From the NCBI RefSeq assembly GCF_964355755.1, contig NC_092677.1:6453001-6517000 (forward strand): a stretch of DNA of 64,000 bases, read 5' to 3'. Every line of letters begins with the position of its first letter. The stretch's first letter is position 1. The position numbers were made by a program, and so were the translations under genes. The stretch is from Antedon mediterranea. Its lineage: Eukaryota > Echinodermata > Crinoidea > Comatulida > Antedonidae. The notes beneath the pieces were generated by a model, which worked only from the letters and a program-made list of their open reading frames with translations, ran no database searches and had not been told where the DNA came from. Positions 1 through 12,600 of the stretch are shown one piece after another.

Positions 1-2
1 TT

Positions 3-648
3 AGTAGCAGTGATTATGATACATCATCCGTTGATTCAAATCACGACACTCAGCAAAATTTAGAAAACGTAACAACTGAATGCGACACAAAAGATGTACT
101 GGTGAAAGATGATGTTATTTGTCAACACCTTACAGCCTTGTCGGAGTTTTCAAACGCAGAACTTTCTGAACTACAGAATATATTCAGCGATGAAGTTCCA
201 TTAACTGACTTAAAATCTGCGCCAAGTAAAAAGAAAAAAAAGAAAAAGAAACATCGCCATAAACTTACTTATACACTTGGTAATGACGGTAAGATAAAAA
301 AAAAGAAACACAAAAAAAAGAGGAAACGTCGGAAGGAGATTAAGAAAAGTCCAAGATCATCCCAAAAGCCGAAACGTTTTGAGGATAGAAACTTTGAATA
401 CAGTAATAATTGGAGCGATATTGAGGAACATGGGCTTTTTAAACCATCTCACAGAAGTGAAAAGAAAAGCAAAGATATTCGTAAGCAACTTTTAAAGAAG
501 GCAAAAGAAGATGCAAGACGACGCTTAATTATGAAATCAAAGGAGATGTCAGCAAAGACTGACAGGGTTCGGCACAGTAGTTCAAAGATGCAAAAGATGG
601 AAACAAAATCACTGACACCAGGAGTTCTTGGGGTTTGGCCTGATGCTG
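3..648 (+). other. KMT2A: KMT2 exon: Ser/Asp-rich then lysine-rich basic segment
   Basis: First exon of the gene inside the window, about 215 codons, open in frame from base 3, so translation begins upstream. An acidic Ser/Asp stretch is followed by a very basic block (about 228-345) of near-pure Lys/Arg runs that would serve as nuclear-localisation or DNA-contact sequence. It then continues into a charged helix-prone region and ends at the donor at 649 (GTAAGT). The next exon continues in frame only if the acceptor is the TAG ending at 1744. The CAG at 1753-1755 would give an immediate stop, which decided that boundary. Confidence 0.8.
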
Positions 649-3600
649 GTAAGTACAATTACTTTACTCTAGATACCGTTATTTGTTTAGATATTTGCAT
701 GGCATTTTTTTTTTCTTGCAAAGAACTGTGTACTGTACTTTCACTGAGAAAAATATACTGTACCAACCAACTCTACAGTAGTCTATTTAAATTTTTATTT
801 TTCATGTTTTGTTGGACAATACAGTCTTCTTCCTTTTCTTTAACAGCCATATCTTTAATTCCTCTAATCCCTAAAAATTATTGTTTCTGTCAAGGATATT
901 GCAATGCTAACAGTACTGTAGTAGTCTAAATCCCATCATTGGGTTACCAATTTTTAACTCAGTTCTTTGCAGATTCTTGATATTTTTATTATTGCATTTT
1001 GTTTTTTTTTATAGTGAATGCATTTTGTAGATTTGCTGTGTGTAAACATAATGATTCTTACATTTGTCAATAATTGCATTCAATATGGGTATTGCTTAAC
1101 CCTGCAAACCTAAAAAACATGTTTCAATCACTTTTATAGGGGTTTGCTACGTTTTTTTTTAAGTTTGCATTGTTTAGCAATAGCCATTCAGTACAGTTAA
1201 GTGTCACCATACAGAAATAAGTTACTTGTATTTCTCAATGGTGTAAATAACTGTACATTGTGTTTGATTACTGATAATTGCATCTGTACCTGTAATTAGT
1301 GAAAGTCTGTAAAATGATGAGTGCATCTTTTTTCGTAGAGTTTGATAGAATAGAACAAATGCAGCCAATAAATAGTACTTTAAATTGATAAAACATAAAA
1401 AAAAATCTTTCCTGAACTTTGAAAATAATAAATAAAACAATTAATGGCCACTAAAATTGTAATTACAACCGCATTACCTCTGTGATGTACAATACTGAAT
1501 TTCTTTACTGATCAGATACTGTACACAGTAGTTTTTCTCTCTGCAGTGCTTACTGTACTGTATGCATCATCCCTGTCTAAATTTTTTACTGAACAGATAT
1601 ATTTTTTCTTCAGTTAGAATTATCACAGATTTACTTGCACATTTGAAATTCCACTTTACTCTAATAACACCCATATAAAATATTGTAAACACATTAATGA
1701 AATAATATTAAAATGATTAAGCTTAATTGTTTCCCATTAATTAGTCTCCCGGCAGATGGCTGAGGCAATAGAAGCTGACAGGTCTCCCGAAAGAATCGCC
1801 AAGAACCAAGCGCTGAAGGTTAGATTTCATTACGCATAATTGATGATAGCAAACATATTAATACAAAATCAGGACTGAAAATTAACCTTTAAACCATGGT
1901 GGCCAGCAGGGCCAGTTGAAGGATGGTCGCACTTAGTATTTAAAATGGCTGGCCCTTATTAATTTTGAGTAAATTTTGTTTGTGCGCGACAGTTGGGTGG
2001 GTGGAATTTATCCCCACCCCTCTCAATTATATCATAAATATATAATACAAAATATAATTTCTAAATAATAATCAAGATTTGGAAACTGAACATTTTAGTA
2101 TGCGCTACAGAGGAAGAGTGCAGTACTTGACACAAGTAGTTTGTCTTCCTGTCCAGGCTGGCCGCTGGTACTAAAAGTTTTATAACAAAACTGTACTTTA
2201 AAAACAGTACGTAAATGTGCTTAATTACATTCTAAAGTTTGCTGGGTATGAGGAATTCAGGGCTAGAAGATCTTTGAAATTCTATTTGTTTTAATGAAAT
2301 TTTACAATGCAGCTCACCTACTGTTAGGTCTGCCTATTTTTTGTGAGGCATTTCAGAAAATAATTACAGTAATTAAAAATATCTTCTTTGTAACCTTTCT
2401 TTTAAAAGTATAGTTATTTCTTTTATTTTATTTTAATCTGTCATGCACAATAATTAGAGAGAAAAACGAGCCGAAGCAGCGGTACTTAAGCCTAAGTCAG
2501 TTCGGTTATTAGGTCGTGGCCCTCGGATCAAGCATGTTTGTCGGCGTGCGTCTGTAGCCTTGGGATGCCCCACTGCTGATTTCACGGATCTCGAAGAACA
2601 CTCGCTGAGTGCCCTCCCGCTTGATGAGAGAGACCAAGAAGTCGTACTTGGTATGCAGTTATTTTATTTTGTTATAATTTGTATTAAGTATTTTCAATTC
2701 AAATACAGGCCATCATTTATTGGGAATCTCCATCTCCTCTCTCACAATCCATGTGCCGCCAACCTCCATTACACAAGAAGAAGCATTTCTAAAAATCTGT
2801 CTACGCTATCAAATTTTATGATGACAAAATAATGTGATGTGCCCATACATATGGACAGACATGATAAACGCATATCACTACCATATTTGGGCACATCACA
2901 CTAGTTTGATAGTGTAGACAGAGCTTAACTCTCATCAGTAATTAAGCATGCTCTCTTTTATGAATGAAGAATCTGCATGCATACTGTACTACTCTTGGAC
3001 ATGGATTTAGATCAAAAGAATTGGTTCACTACAGTATTGTTTAAGTATCATTGCAGTTCAAGTATCTATCATAGTTTTCTAAGAATTAGTGTAACTGATA
3101 CACAGATAAAGTAACTGCACTTCATACCTAATAATATACAGTACATGTCACACACATTAAACCATTTGCTAAAATAATTGTTTAAAAAAATACACAAACA
3201 GACCTATCCTGCAAGGCTAGTGTGCCTTGTGTACTTGATTCTGAAAGCAGGTAAGTCGTAATGTCAATGTTTGATTTAAAATGTATAATATTGTATGAAA
3301 AATGCATGATTAAATATTATAATATTGTTGTTTTGCATGATGCATGCTAAATGTAATGTTCATTTTTGCATTTAATTTGGATTAGACATATGGTAATTTT
3401 CAATAGTTTTATTTATTTATTCGTTTTATCTAACAATTGGTTTAGGTTCCCCATGGTCATGGATTCAAATCTGCACTCTGCCACCAACACCATTAGAAAA
3501 TGTATACCAGCAAAGTACCAACAATATTAAAGAATAAGAAAACAAATCTTTCAGTATAATAAAATTGTATGATTCTTATTTAATTTTCATTCAATTTATA

Positions 3601-6600
3601 TACACTTGCCACTGTCAACATCCCATTTCCTACGCCTATGGATAACAGTAGACTTCCACCTTCTATAGATGTGTTATTGTTAATAGAAAAGCATTAGTTT
3701 CCTTTTTTGTACATGTTGAATTTAATATTTGTGCCCTTTTTTTTTAAAGATTCAGATACATCTACCGACCGAGCTGAAACTTCTAGTCCATCAATAGCCT
3801 CAACAACTTCATCTCCACATACCATCATCAAATTGAGGCCGACCTCAAAGACAGGACGTAAGCGAAAGGTGCGCTGCATGAAATGTCCTGGTTGTCAAAA
3901 TGAAGATGACTGCAGGACTTGCGATAACTGTTTGTAAGTTTGTCATTCCTTGTTTATTTCATTTCCCTCTTGATAGGTCATCAACCATGTACAAGCTTTT
4001 TGATGATGGACCTTTTCATCTTTTACTGTATTATATTCAATGATAGTTTTCTGTTCTCTTTGGATGAATAAATTAATAATTAAATGAAATGAAATTGCTG
4101 GAAAAATTAATCAGAATAAAGTTTTTTTTAGGTATGAGATATTTCCAAACCTTGTAGAATAAAGTGTTAAGTACTTTAAATATTAGAAATGTTTGATGTG
4201 AGATTCTATTGACTTTAAATCAAACTTTTTTTTTATAGAGACAAAACAAAGTATGGTGGTCTTAATAAGAAGAAACAATGTTGCAGGTAATTGTTGTAAA
4301 AGAAATGTAAAAAGATTCGTCTACATTAATTAGTACACTGTATATACTAGTGTACCCATTGCCATACACAAGTGCAGTTGAAAACAAGCATTGATGATGC
4401 CCTGTTAATACAATTGTCTACCATTACCACATTTTTGTAATCAAACTTTTATGAATTCATGCTCACTAGATGCATTTTATCATTTTCTTTAGTGTTTAAA
4501 ATGTTGCTTACATTTTTCTAATGGTTAATATTTTTTCTATAATAGGTATAGGAAGTGCACAAATCCCCAGTTGCCATCTACAATGGTACAGACAGTGTTG
4601 CCGGCAACAAAAAAAAAAGGTAAATTGTATCTTGTTTGAATTGTGTTTGTGGAACCTAACAGACCCTACAATAGTTTTGTTGCTAACGTTTTCCGTCTTC
4701 CGACATTACGCTTTCCACAATTTGTTTCCATTTTTTTCTGTTTATGGCAGGATGGTTTATTATTGTGTTAGTGTCTACTAGTCCTTGTAAGTCTTTCTTT
4801 ATTTGATTCATCCAGTTATTTCTTGGTCTTCCTACGGGTCGTTTTACTTTCCTGTTAGTTTCCTTAATTGTTTGTTTGATTGGGGTATCATCCGGTAATC
4901 TAATTATGTGTCCATACCATTTAGTCTCCTTCGTTTAATTCTTTTACTTCATTCTTCTTGTTTTGTTATCTCGTATATTTTCGTGTTACACACTCTATCT
5001 GTTAATTTAATATCTATCATCTTTCGCAACATTTTCCTGTGATATAGATCTATACTCTCTTGTAATTTTTTGTTTAGTACCCAGAGTTCACTGTTATATA
5101 AGAAAATACTTGCTATGTATGCGTCAAACAAACGGGATTTCACGTCTATAGACATCGTTTTGTGTTCTAGCGACGACTTCAGCTTGTTATATGCCATAGC
5201 TGCTAGTGATTTTCTTCTTTTAATGTCTTTTTCTGTGTCCAAGTTACTACCGAGGTATTTGCATTCTTCCCATTTACTATCGGTGTTTCTTCCTATTAGG
5301 TATTCTTCTGTTTTACTTTCGTTTATCTTTAGATTGAATTCTGCTAATTTCTCTGTTACATTTTTCTTTATTTTAGTTATGTGTTCTTTTGAGTCGCTAA
5401 TAAATGAAATCTCATCTGCATACTGCATCTGGATATTAAGCTGTTGTAGGGGTAGTGGTGTTGTGTTTGCTGATTCGAGTGCCTTTGCTAGGTATAGTGT
5501 GAACAGTATCGGAGACATACAGTCACCTTGTGGTACTCCTAGTGTAGTAGTAAACAATTTTCCTGTCTGTTTTCCAATTCGAACGCTTAATTTTACATTG
5601 TTTATCAAAACTTTCAACATGTGTAGTTCATCATCTTGTAATATATGTGTCAGTATGTCAAATAGAGTATTCCTCCGCACCGTGTCAAATGCACTGGTCA
5701 TGTCAAGTAGTAGTAATATTATTTCGTAGTTAGATGACGCAATTGCCTTTTCTGCTAACATTTTGCATGTATGTACATGTTCGGTAGTGCTTCGTCCTCT
5801 GCGATACGCGGCCTGTGTTACAGGGACATGTTCATCTAATCTGTCGTTTATCCTATTTAGTAAGCATATTGCTAGCATTTTCCTAAGAACCGACAGTAGG
5901 ATGATGGGTCGGATGTTTTTTGGTGGACCTTTTTTCTTGCCTGGTTTCGGTATTGGATGCAATATGCCTTCGTTGATTTCTTTAGGTATGTTTCCTGTTT
6001 TAGCTGTTTGGTTATATATTTCTGCTATGTGGTTAAAAACTTCTGTAGGTGCATATTTTACCATTTCAGAGTATACTTGGTCACTTCCTGGGCTTTTACT
6101 ATTTTTTAAGCATTTCGCTGCTTTGGCAACTTCATCACCTGTAAAGGGAGACTTCATTTCAATAGGTTTAATGTTTTCGTTTATAGGTTTTTCTTGTGAT
6201 TTGTGATAGACGTTTTCAAAGAAATTGCTAATTATTTCTACCTGCTCTTCTTCGTTTGTTGTTATACCGAACTCTGTTTCTACCACAAGTCTTTTATTTT
6301 CGTTAAGTTTTAGGTTTTTTACTGCTTGGTACATTCTTGTTGAGTCATCTTTGAATTTTTCAATTTCAGCTATCTTTTCTTTTAGTGTGTCTTCTTTTTC
6401 TTTATTAAGTTCAGTATGAATATTCTTTATGATTTGATTTCTTTCTTTCCTAAGTTTTGTTTTCTTTGATTTGTCATTTGATGAATTTATGTCGCACCTC
6501 AACTGTTTCTGCTTCTTCGATAACTCTTGTATATATTTATTGTTTGATTTAGACTTTGCTTTCCTGTAACCAGCCACTTCCAATGCTACATTCTGAAAGA

Positions 6601-9600
6601 CTGTCGTTAATCTGGTCCATTTCTCTTGTGGTTCCAGGTCCTGGATGTTTACAGATTGTATACATCTCGATACCTCTCTTTGATATGTTTGTCTGTTTTG
6701 TTGTGCTTGAAGTTTTGACACATCTATTTGTTTGGTTTTCTTAGCGTTACTATTTAATTTATACCATTGTAGTGTTAAAGTTGTCTTGACTAATCTATGA
6801 TCAGTGTATGTTCTCGTACCACTGTATGCTCTTGCGTTAGTGACTAGCTTCATGTGTGAATTCTTAACTAGAATGTAATCGAACCTACAATATACGCTGG
6901 ATAAATATCCCAAGACGCCTGTTAGCATTATAGCATAACTTGTGATAACACTATGTGTTTAGTATTTATTATAACGCTACTAATTCTATTGAGAATAAGA
7001 TCTTTACAAACATTTCTTATATTATCAGAAATACAAAGGGTTATAAACTTTAGCAAGCAACCAGAAGTAAATGATCAGCCAGTGAAGAAGAATAAACCTT
7101 TTGTTGCCAACAAGATCATCAAGAAAGGCCTACGAGAAGTGGTAAGTTGAATATTTGTATAGAATTAACAGATACATAATATAATAATAATAATAATATC
7201 CTGGATTTTATATAGCGCCTAATGTTGTGAAACCTCTAAGCACTGAACATTATTACCCCAGTCATTTTTTTGGGATCAAACATGTATGAAAACATACAGT
7301 ACTCTCACAATGCAGAGTAATCAGCGTAAAGTTGTATCTTGATCTAACCAGGTACTAATTTATACACCTGGATGGAGAGAGGCAAATGTAAGTAAGGATA
7401 TGAGCAATGTTGTGGGAGTTGGATTTGAACTTTGTCGAACGTCCAACACACTGCGCCACTCGTCCTTATAGTCTATGCACTTTGAACGCAGGGGGTCCAA
7501 GCTCACTTATACAGAGTATAGGCACATTTGGCATGGGAGTTCAAGCTGACTAGCACAGAGTCCATGCACACTGCCATGGGGGTCCAAACTCACTGGTGGT
7601 GTACAAGCTTACTGACACAGAGATCAAGCTTACCAACAGCTCACTGCCATAAGGGTCACAAAGTTCAATCCCAATGACAAAATGTAAAGAGCCCAAGCTT
7701 ACCGATACAAGGTCCGATACAAGGTGCTCACTGACATGGAACTCCTAGCCTGGCACAGAAACTAAGTTCATTGATAAAGAGTAAAAGCTCTCTGCCCAGG
7801 TACAATGTGTCTGACAGAGGCATGTTCTATACTGAAAGTTGTCTAGACACCAACAATTCATTCAATTCTTAATTTCATGTAATTTTCCGTTGGTAAACCT
7901 ATTTACTTTTTTTAGCTTTCATCTCGTCAAGAAAAATTTGAGAACACACCTGGTATGCAGCAGTTGGTGTTAAAAAGCAAGATGACCCAGCAAGTGAATG
8001 CAGCCACTCATCGTATTATGCTAGACTACAAGGTACTATAGCCTGGTTTAAAAGTCTGGTTCAAATAAATCTTTCTGGAAATAAAATCTGGTTGAAACCA
8101 AGCCTGGTTTAAATTAAGCCTGATTTAATTCAATTTTTTTTTATTTCGGGAATATCATCCATATTAATAAACTTATAAACAGAAAAAGAAAAACCGTAAA
8201 TCATGTCTGAAGCCTGGTTGAAACCAAATCTGGTTGAAATCATGTCTGGTTGCAATCAAGCTTGGTTGAAACCAAGCCTGGTTTAAATTAAGCCTGGTTT
8301 AAATCATATCTGGTTTAAATCAAACCATGGTTAAAATCATGTCTGGTTGCAATCAAGCTTGGTTGAAACCAAGCCTGGTTTAAATTAGGCCTGTTTTAAA
8401 TCATGCCTGATTTCAATCAAGCCTTGTTGAAACCAAGCTTGATTGAAATAAAGCCTGGTTGCAATCATGCTTGATTAAAACCAAGTCTGGTTTTAATCAA
8501 GTCTGTTTGAAACCAAGCCTGGTTTTAAAAGCTTGCTTTTTCAGAAGGTCCAAAGTTCTGTAATCACAAATAATTTTAGTATTTTATTATAACTTCCTTT
8601 TCTAATTTTATTGATGTATGTATTCCATAGACCGACTGTAGTGTGCTCAATGCATGGCATAAAGGTGTAGCTGTACTATCTTCTGAACCTATGGTGCCAC
8701 GTACTGTGTGCTACCTTTGTGGGAGCAAAGGTCAACATGAGGTATGTTAAGACTTGTTTCTTATCACTTCACTTATTTTGTATTTTTTCTGTCAATCTTA
8801 ATTTCTCATTCATCAGGATCTCACCAAAAAAAAACGCTTTATTCTAAATTGGAAAAAAATAACATTAAATTACCAATTTATATAACCAATTTAGTATTAA
8901 AAAAAAATGGTCTTTAAACTCATCCACAATTGAATAGAAATATAGTATGCAATGCAAATAAAGATAATTGTATGAAATAAATATGTATGTCTTGAACAAA
9001 TATTCTATAAATTATTAATTAACAATTATTTTTTGATAGTTTCTTTATTGCAATGTGTGTTGCGAGCCATTCCATGATTTCTGTTTGGATGAAGAAGACA
9101 AGCCTCTAGAAGGAGAAATGGAAAATTGGTGCTGTCGAAACTGCAAGTTCTGCCATGTGTGCGGTTGCCAAAATAATGTATGTATTTTACAGAGTTTAAG
9201 TATATACAGAAACAACAATGAACATCAGTTGTCTACAACATCAGACCACTCTTTCCAAGTTCTCAAAATGATTATCTCAAAAACATGGAAAATGTTCCGT
9301 TTCTATTTATCATCACATAGTTGTCAAAAGATCTCTGCTTCTGGGAGAGTTGACTGTACTGTATTGTACATAATATTGTCACAATGTTTACACAATACAG
9401 TAGAACCTCCATTTTATGTACGGTACGGGACCGAAAGGCGTACGTAAAACAAGGGATTCGTAAAATCAAGGTTGACCTTAAATTGACCCCAAATAAGTAG
9501 AGATCGTAGGTAGCCGTATTTGCCTACTTCTGTACAGTATGCAGGTGGTCACTAGCTAGGCCTTGCCTAGAATATTCAGGCTAGGCTAGCAGGCCTAGCA

Positions 9601-12600
9601 AGATGTGAGGCCTAACCAGACAAGTACAGTATATACAGGCTGTACGATGTTTAAATAAAGTGTAAAATATAATTGTTTTCTATCAATAAAAACAGTCGCT
9701 GCTTTAGGGGGAATGCACGTGCGTAGCTTGTCCCACAGACAATAGCAGAATTCCTCACACAGCCATGATTGTGACTTTGTGTGCTTTGTTGTTGTTAAAT
9801 TGCGCCCTCAATGTAAGAAAATGATGACGTCATCGGTTATTTTAAGCGTACGTAAAATCGAGGGAACGTAAAACACAGGTTCTACTGTAATACTTATATT
9901 TTCTTTAATAGCTTTTACAATGTAATAAATGCAAGAACACATACCATGCTGAATGCCTTGGACCTAACTATCCTACCAAGCCATCAAAGCGTCGCAAAAT
10001 ATGGGTAAGATTTTGTAAAGAAAATGTTACCATTTCTATGTGTGTATTTAAAAAAAAATTTAATTTTGATTGAGGAAAATAACATGATTTTCGCTTTTTT
10101 CAGATTTGTACAAAGTGTGTTAAATGCAAAAGCTGTGGTGCTACAACTCCAGGTACTGGTAATGCCACATGGTGCTATGACTTCTCATTATGCCAAGATT
10201 GTGGCAAACTATTTGATATGGGTAAGATACTGTATTACTGGATACAATTTGATGGAATATAATGTATAGCATATATGACCTAACCTGGTTAAAAAATTTG
10301 GCGAAAACATGTTCATCCATTATGCGCATACAGAGATATTAGGACATGTTGGTTGCTCCCCACCTCAACAAAGTTTTGATCATTCTAGATCCAGGCGACG
10401 GTTGACGACACATCAAGTGATCTGACCTAAGTCGGGTCGTCGCAAATCAAAAGCTCCCTAATACATTATATATGGCTTTATACCAAAAGTCTTATTTCAA
10501 AAATAATTGGCTGGTACAGTTATCATGGAATTATATTCATTATACAGTAATTGTTTTACCATTGTATTTTAGGTAACTATTGTCCCATTTGCAACCGTTG
10601 TTATGAAGATGATGATTATGAATCAAAGATGATGCAGTGTGGGTCATGTGACACTTGGATCCATGCCAAGTGTGAAGGGTTAACAGGTTAGATTTTATTT
10701 TTTTTATTATGATAAAGACCACATTTATCTGACTGCAGAAATACTGGGTGATTATAGTCTAGGCTTAAGTCCTGGGGTTACACTGTTATACTAGTTCACC
10801 AACGCAGTGTGTGAGCTACAATTGGCAGCACTGACATTACGTGATCCAGGGAGAAGCATGTCCACATTACTGCAATGATTGTTGGGATGGCACTATATAT
10901 AAATATCAATTATTATTGTTACATATATTAGATTGTCAAAGGGTGTCCTATATTACGCAGAATACACAAATATGAATACAATTTATTCTATTTTTTTAGA
11001 TGATTTATACAATATAATGGCTGATTTACCAGAGAACGTTCCATATCTGTGTCCGCGCTGCGATCCAGTCAGGCCAGCAAAATGGATGACGGAGATCATG
11101 GAGGAGATGCAAGCAGGGTTCAAGAATGTTATCACATCGTTGTTAAATTGTAAAAGTGCATATCATCTTATAAAGCCAAAGAAAGTAAGTCAATAATGAA
11201 TAGCTTTTTTGTTGGGAGTGGCACGCCTAATCAACAACATAAACTGTTTTGCCACTCCTTGATACAATCAAGCTAATTGATGTTGTCTCTATGTTTGTAT
11301 AAAATTAATAAAATAATGGTTGTGTTTGAAGATGAGGCCTAATAATGATAGGAAAATCTTGGGTTCATTCTTTAATAGTGAAAATAAGAGTAGTAAATTA
11401 CAACTACAAAAAAATCAAAAACAAATGGCAGCTGTTTATATGGAAAAAGAAATTCTCACGGATAATAGTAATGCCAGTGCAGAAACCAAAGGTATAGAAG
11501 AAATGGAAGTTTCTATTATAGGAAGTGTTGAACCAATGGCGGTAGCACTATCTGAGGATACAGGCAGTATAGATGTAACACCAAACACAGTTATGGAAAA
11601 AGAAATTCTCACTAATAATAATAGTAAAGATTTTTAATGTGCACTTCTTCACCAAAGGTGCTCAAGGCACTTTGAATGCTTAAAATTTTCACCTTAATTC
11701 ATATTAAATACACAATAACATTTCAAATTCAAATTGAGAGGAATTATGACTTTTAGTAAGGTCGATTAAAATGTTGTGTTTTTGGTGATTTTAAAACAAA
11801 CTAGTTTATAAATTGACGAATTGAGATAGGCAGTGTGCCTCAGAGTCGTGGAGCACATGTTTACATGTCTTTGTTTTATATATATGTAGTTTTGTGTAAT
11901 GTTATTTATTGGAAAATAATTGTTTGCAATATCTTATTATTTTAGAATAAATCAAGAAAGGATTTAAATCGAACAGGATATGGTGATGTCCAACGTGAAA
12001 TGCCAACAAGAATTTCACCACGTTTGCATCAGGAAACATCGTCCAGAATTTCTCCTAGATTAGCTGTTTTAAATTCTAACAATAGTTCAGTATTACAAAT
12101 TGCAAACACAACTCTTGCCAATCTTCCCACGTCTCGAATCGTAACAGAACTGTCATCGATTCTGCCTAATATGGAGGATGATGTTATCAAAAATGTCATG
12201 GAAGCAGCAAAATCAGAGGTTGTTGTAATCGTTACAGAAGATGGAGAGATAAATTCGTGCAATATCAAAGATCTTTCTAGTCCATTACTTGCAATTTCTT
12301 CTGCTGATGATAATATTTCGAACAATGAATCAAAAACATCTTTGGAATATAAAACAAATTCATGTACATTTGAGAATAAAAATGAAATTGTATTACCTAA
12401 CGTGGAAAAGAATTGTGAAACGGATAGGAATATATTTGCTGCTTTTCAGAAAAACATTTCGAATGAAAATGATCCAAAGGGGTCAAGTATTGTTGAACTA
12501 TCTGGGCATGCAGAAAGTGTAGTTGTAGCGCCAAACGCAGTGCCTGCAGAAACCAAAGTTGTAGAAGAAATGGAAGTGTCTGTAATAGGAAGTGTTGAAC

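Noticed and set aside
1756-1818. Exon starting at ATGGCTGAG after CAG
   Set aside because: With the one base carried from the previous exon this gives an in-frame TGA. Starting at 1745 keeps the frame.
5070-6744. Several plus-strand open frames of 60-219 codons opposite the LINE
   Set aside because: They are the complementary strand of the reverse-transcriptase frame and have no protein resemblance of their own.
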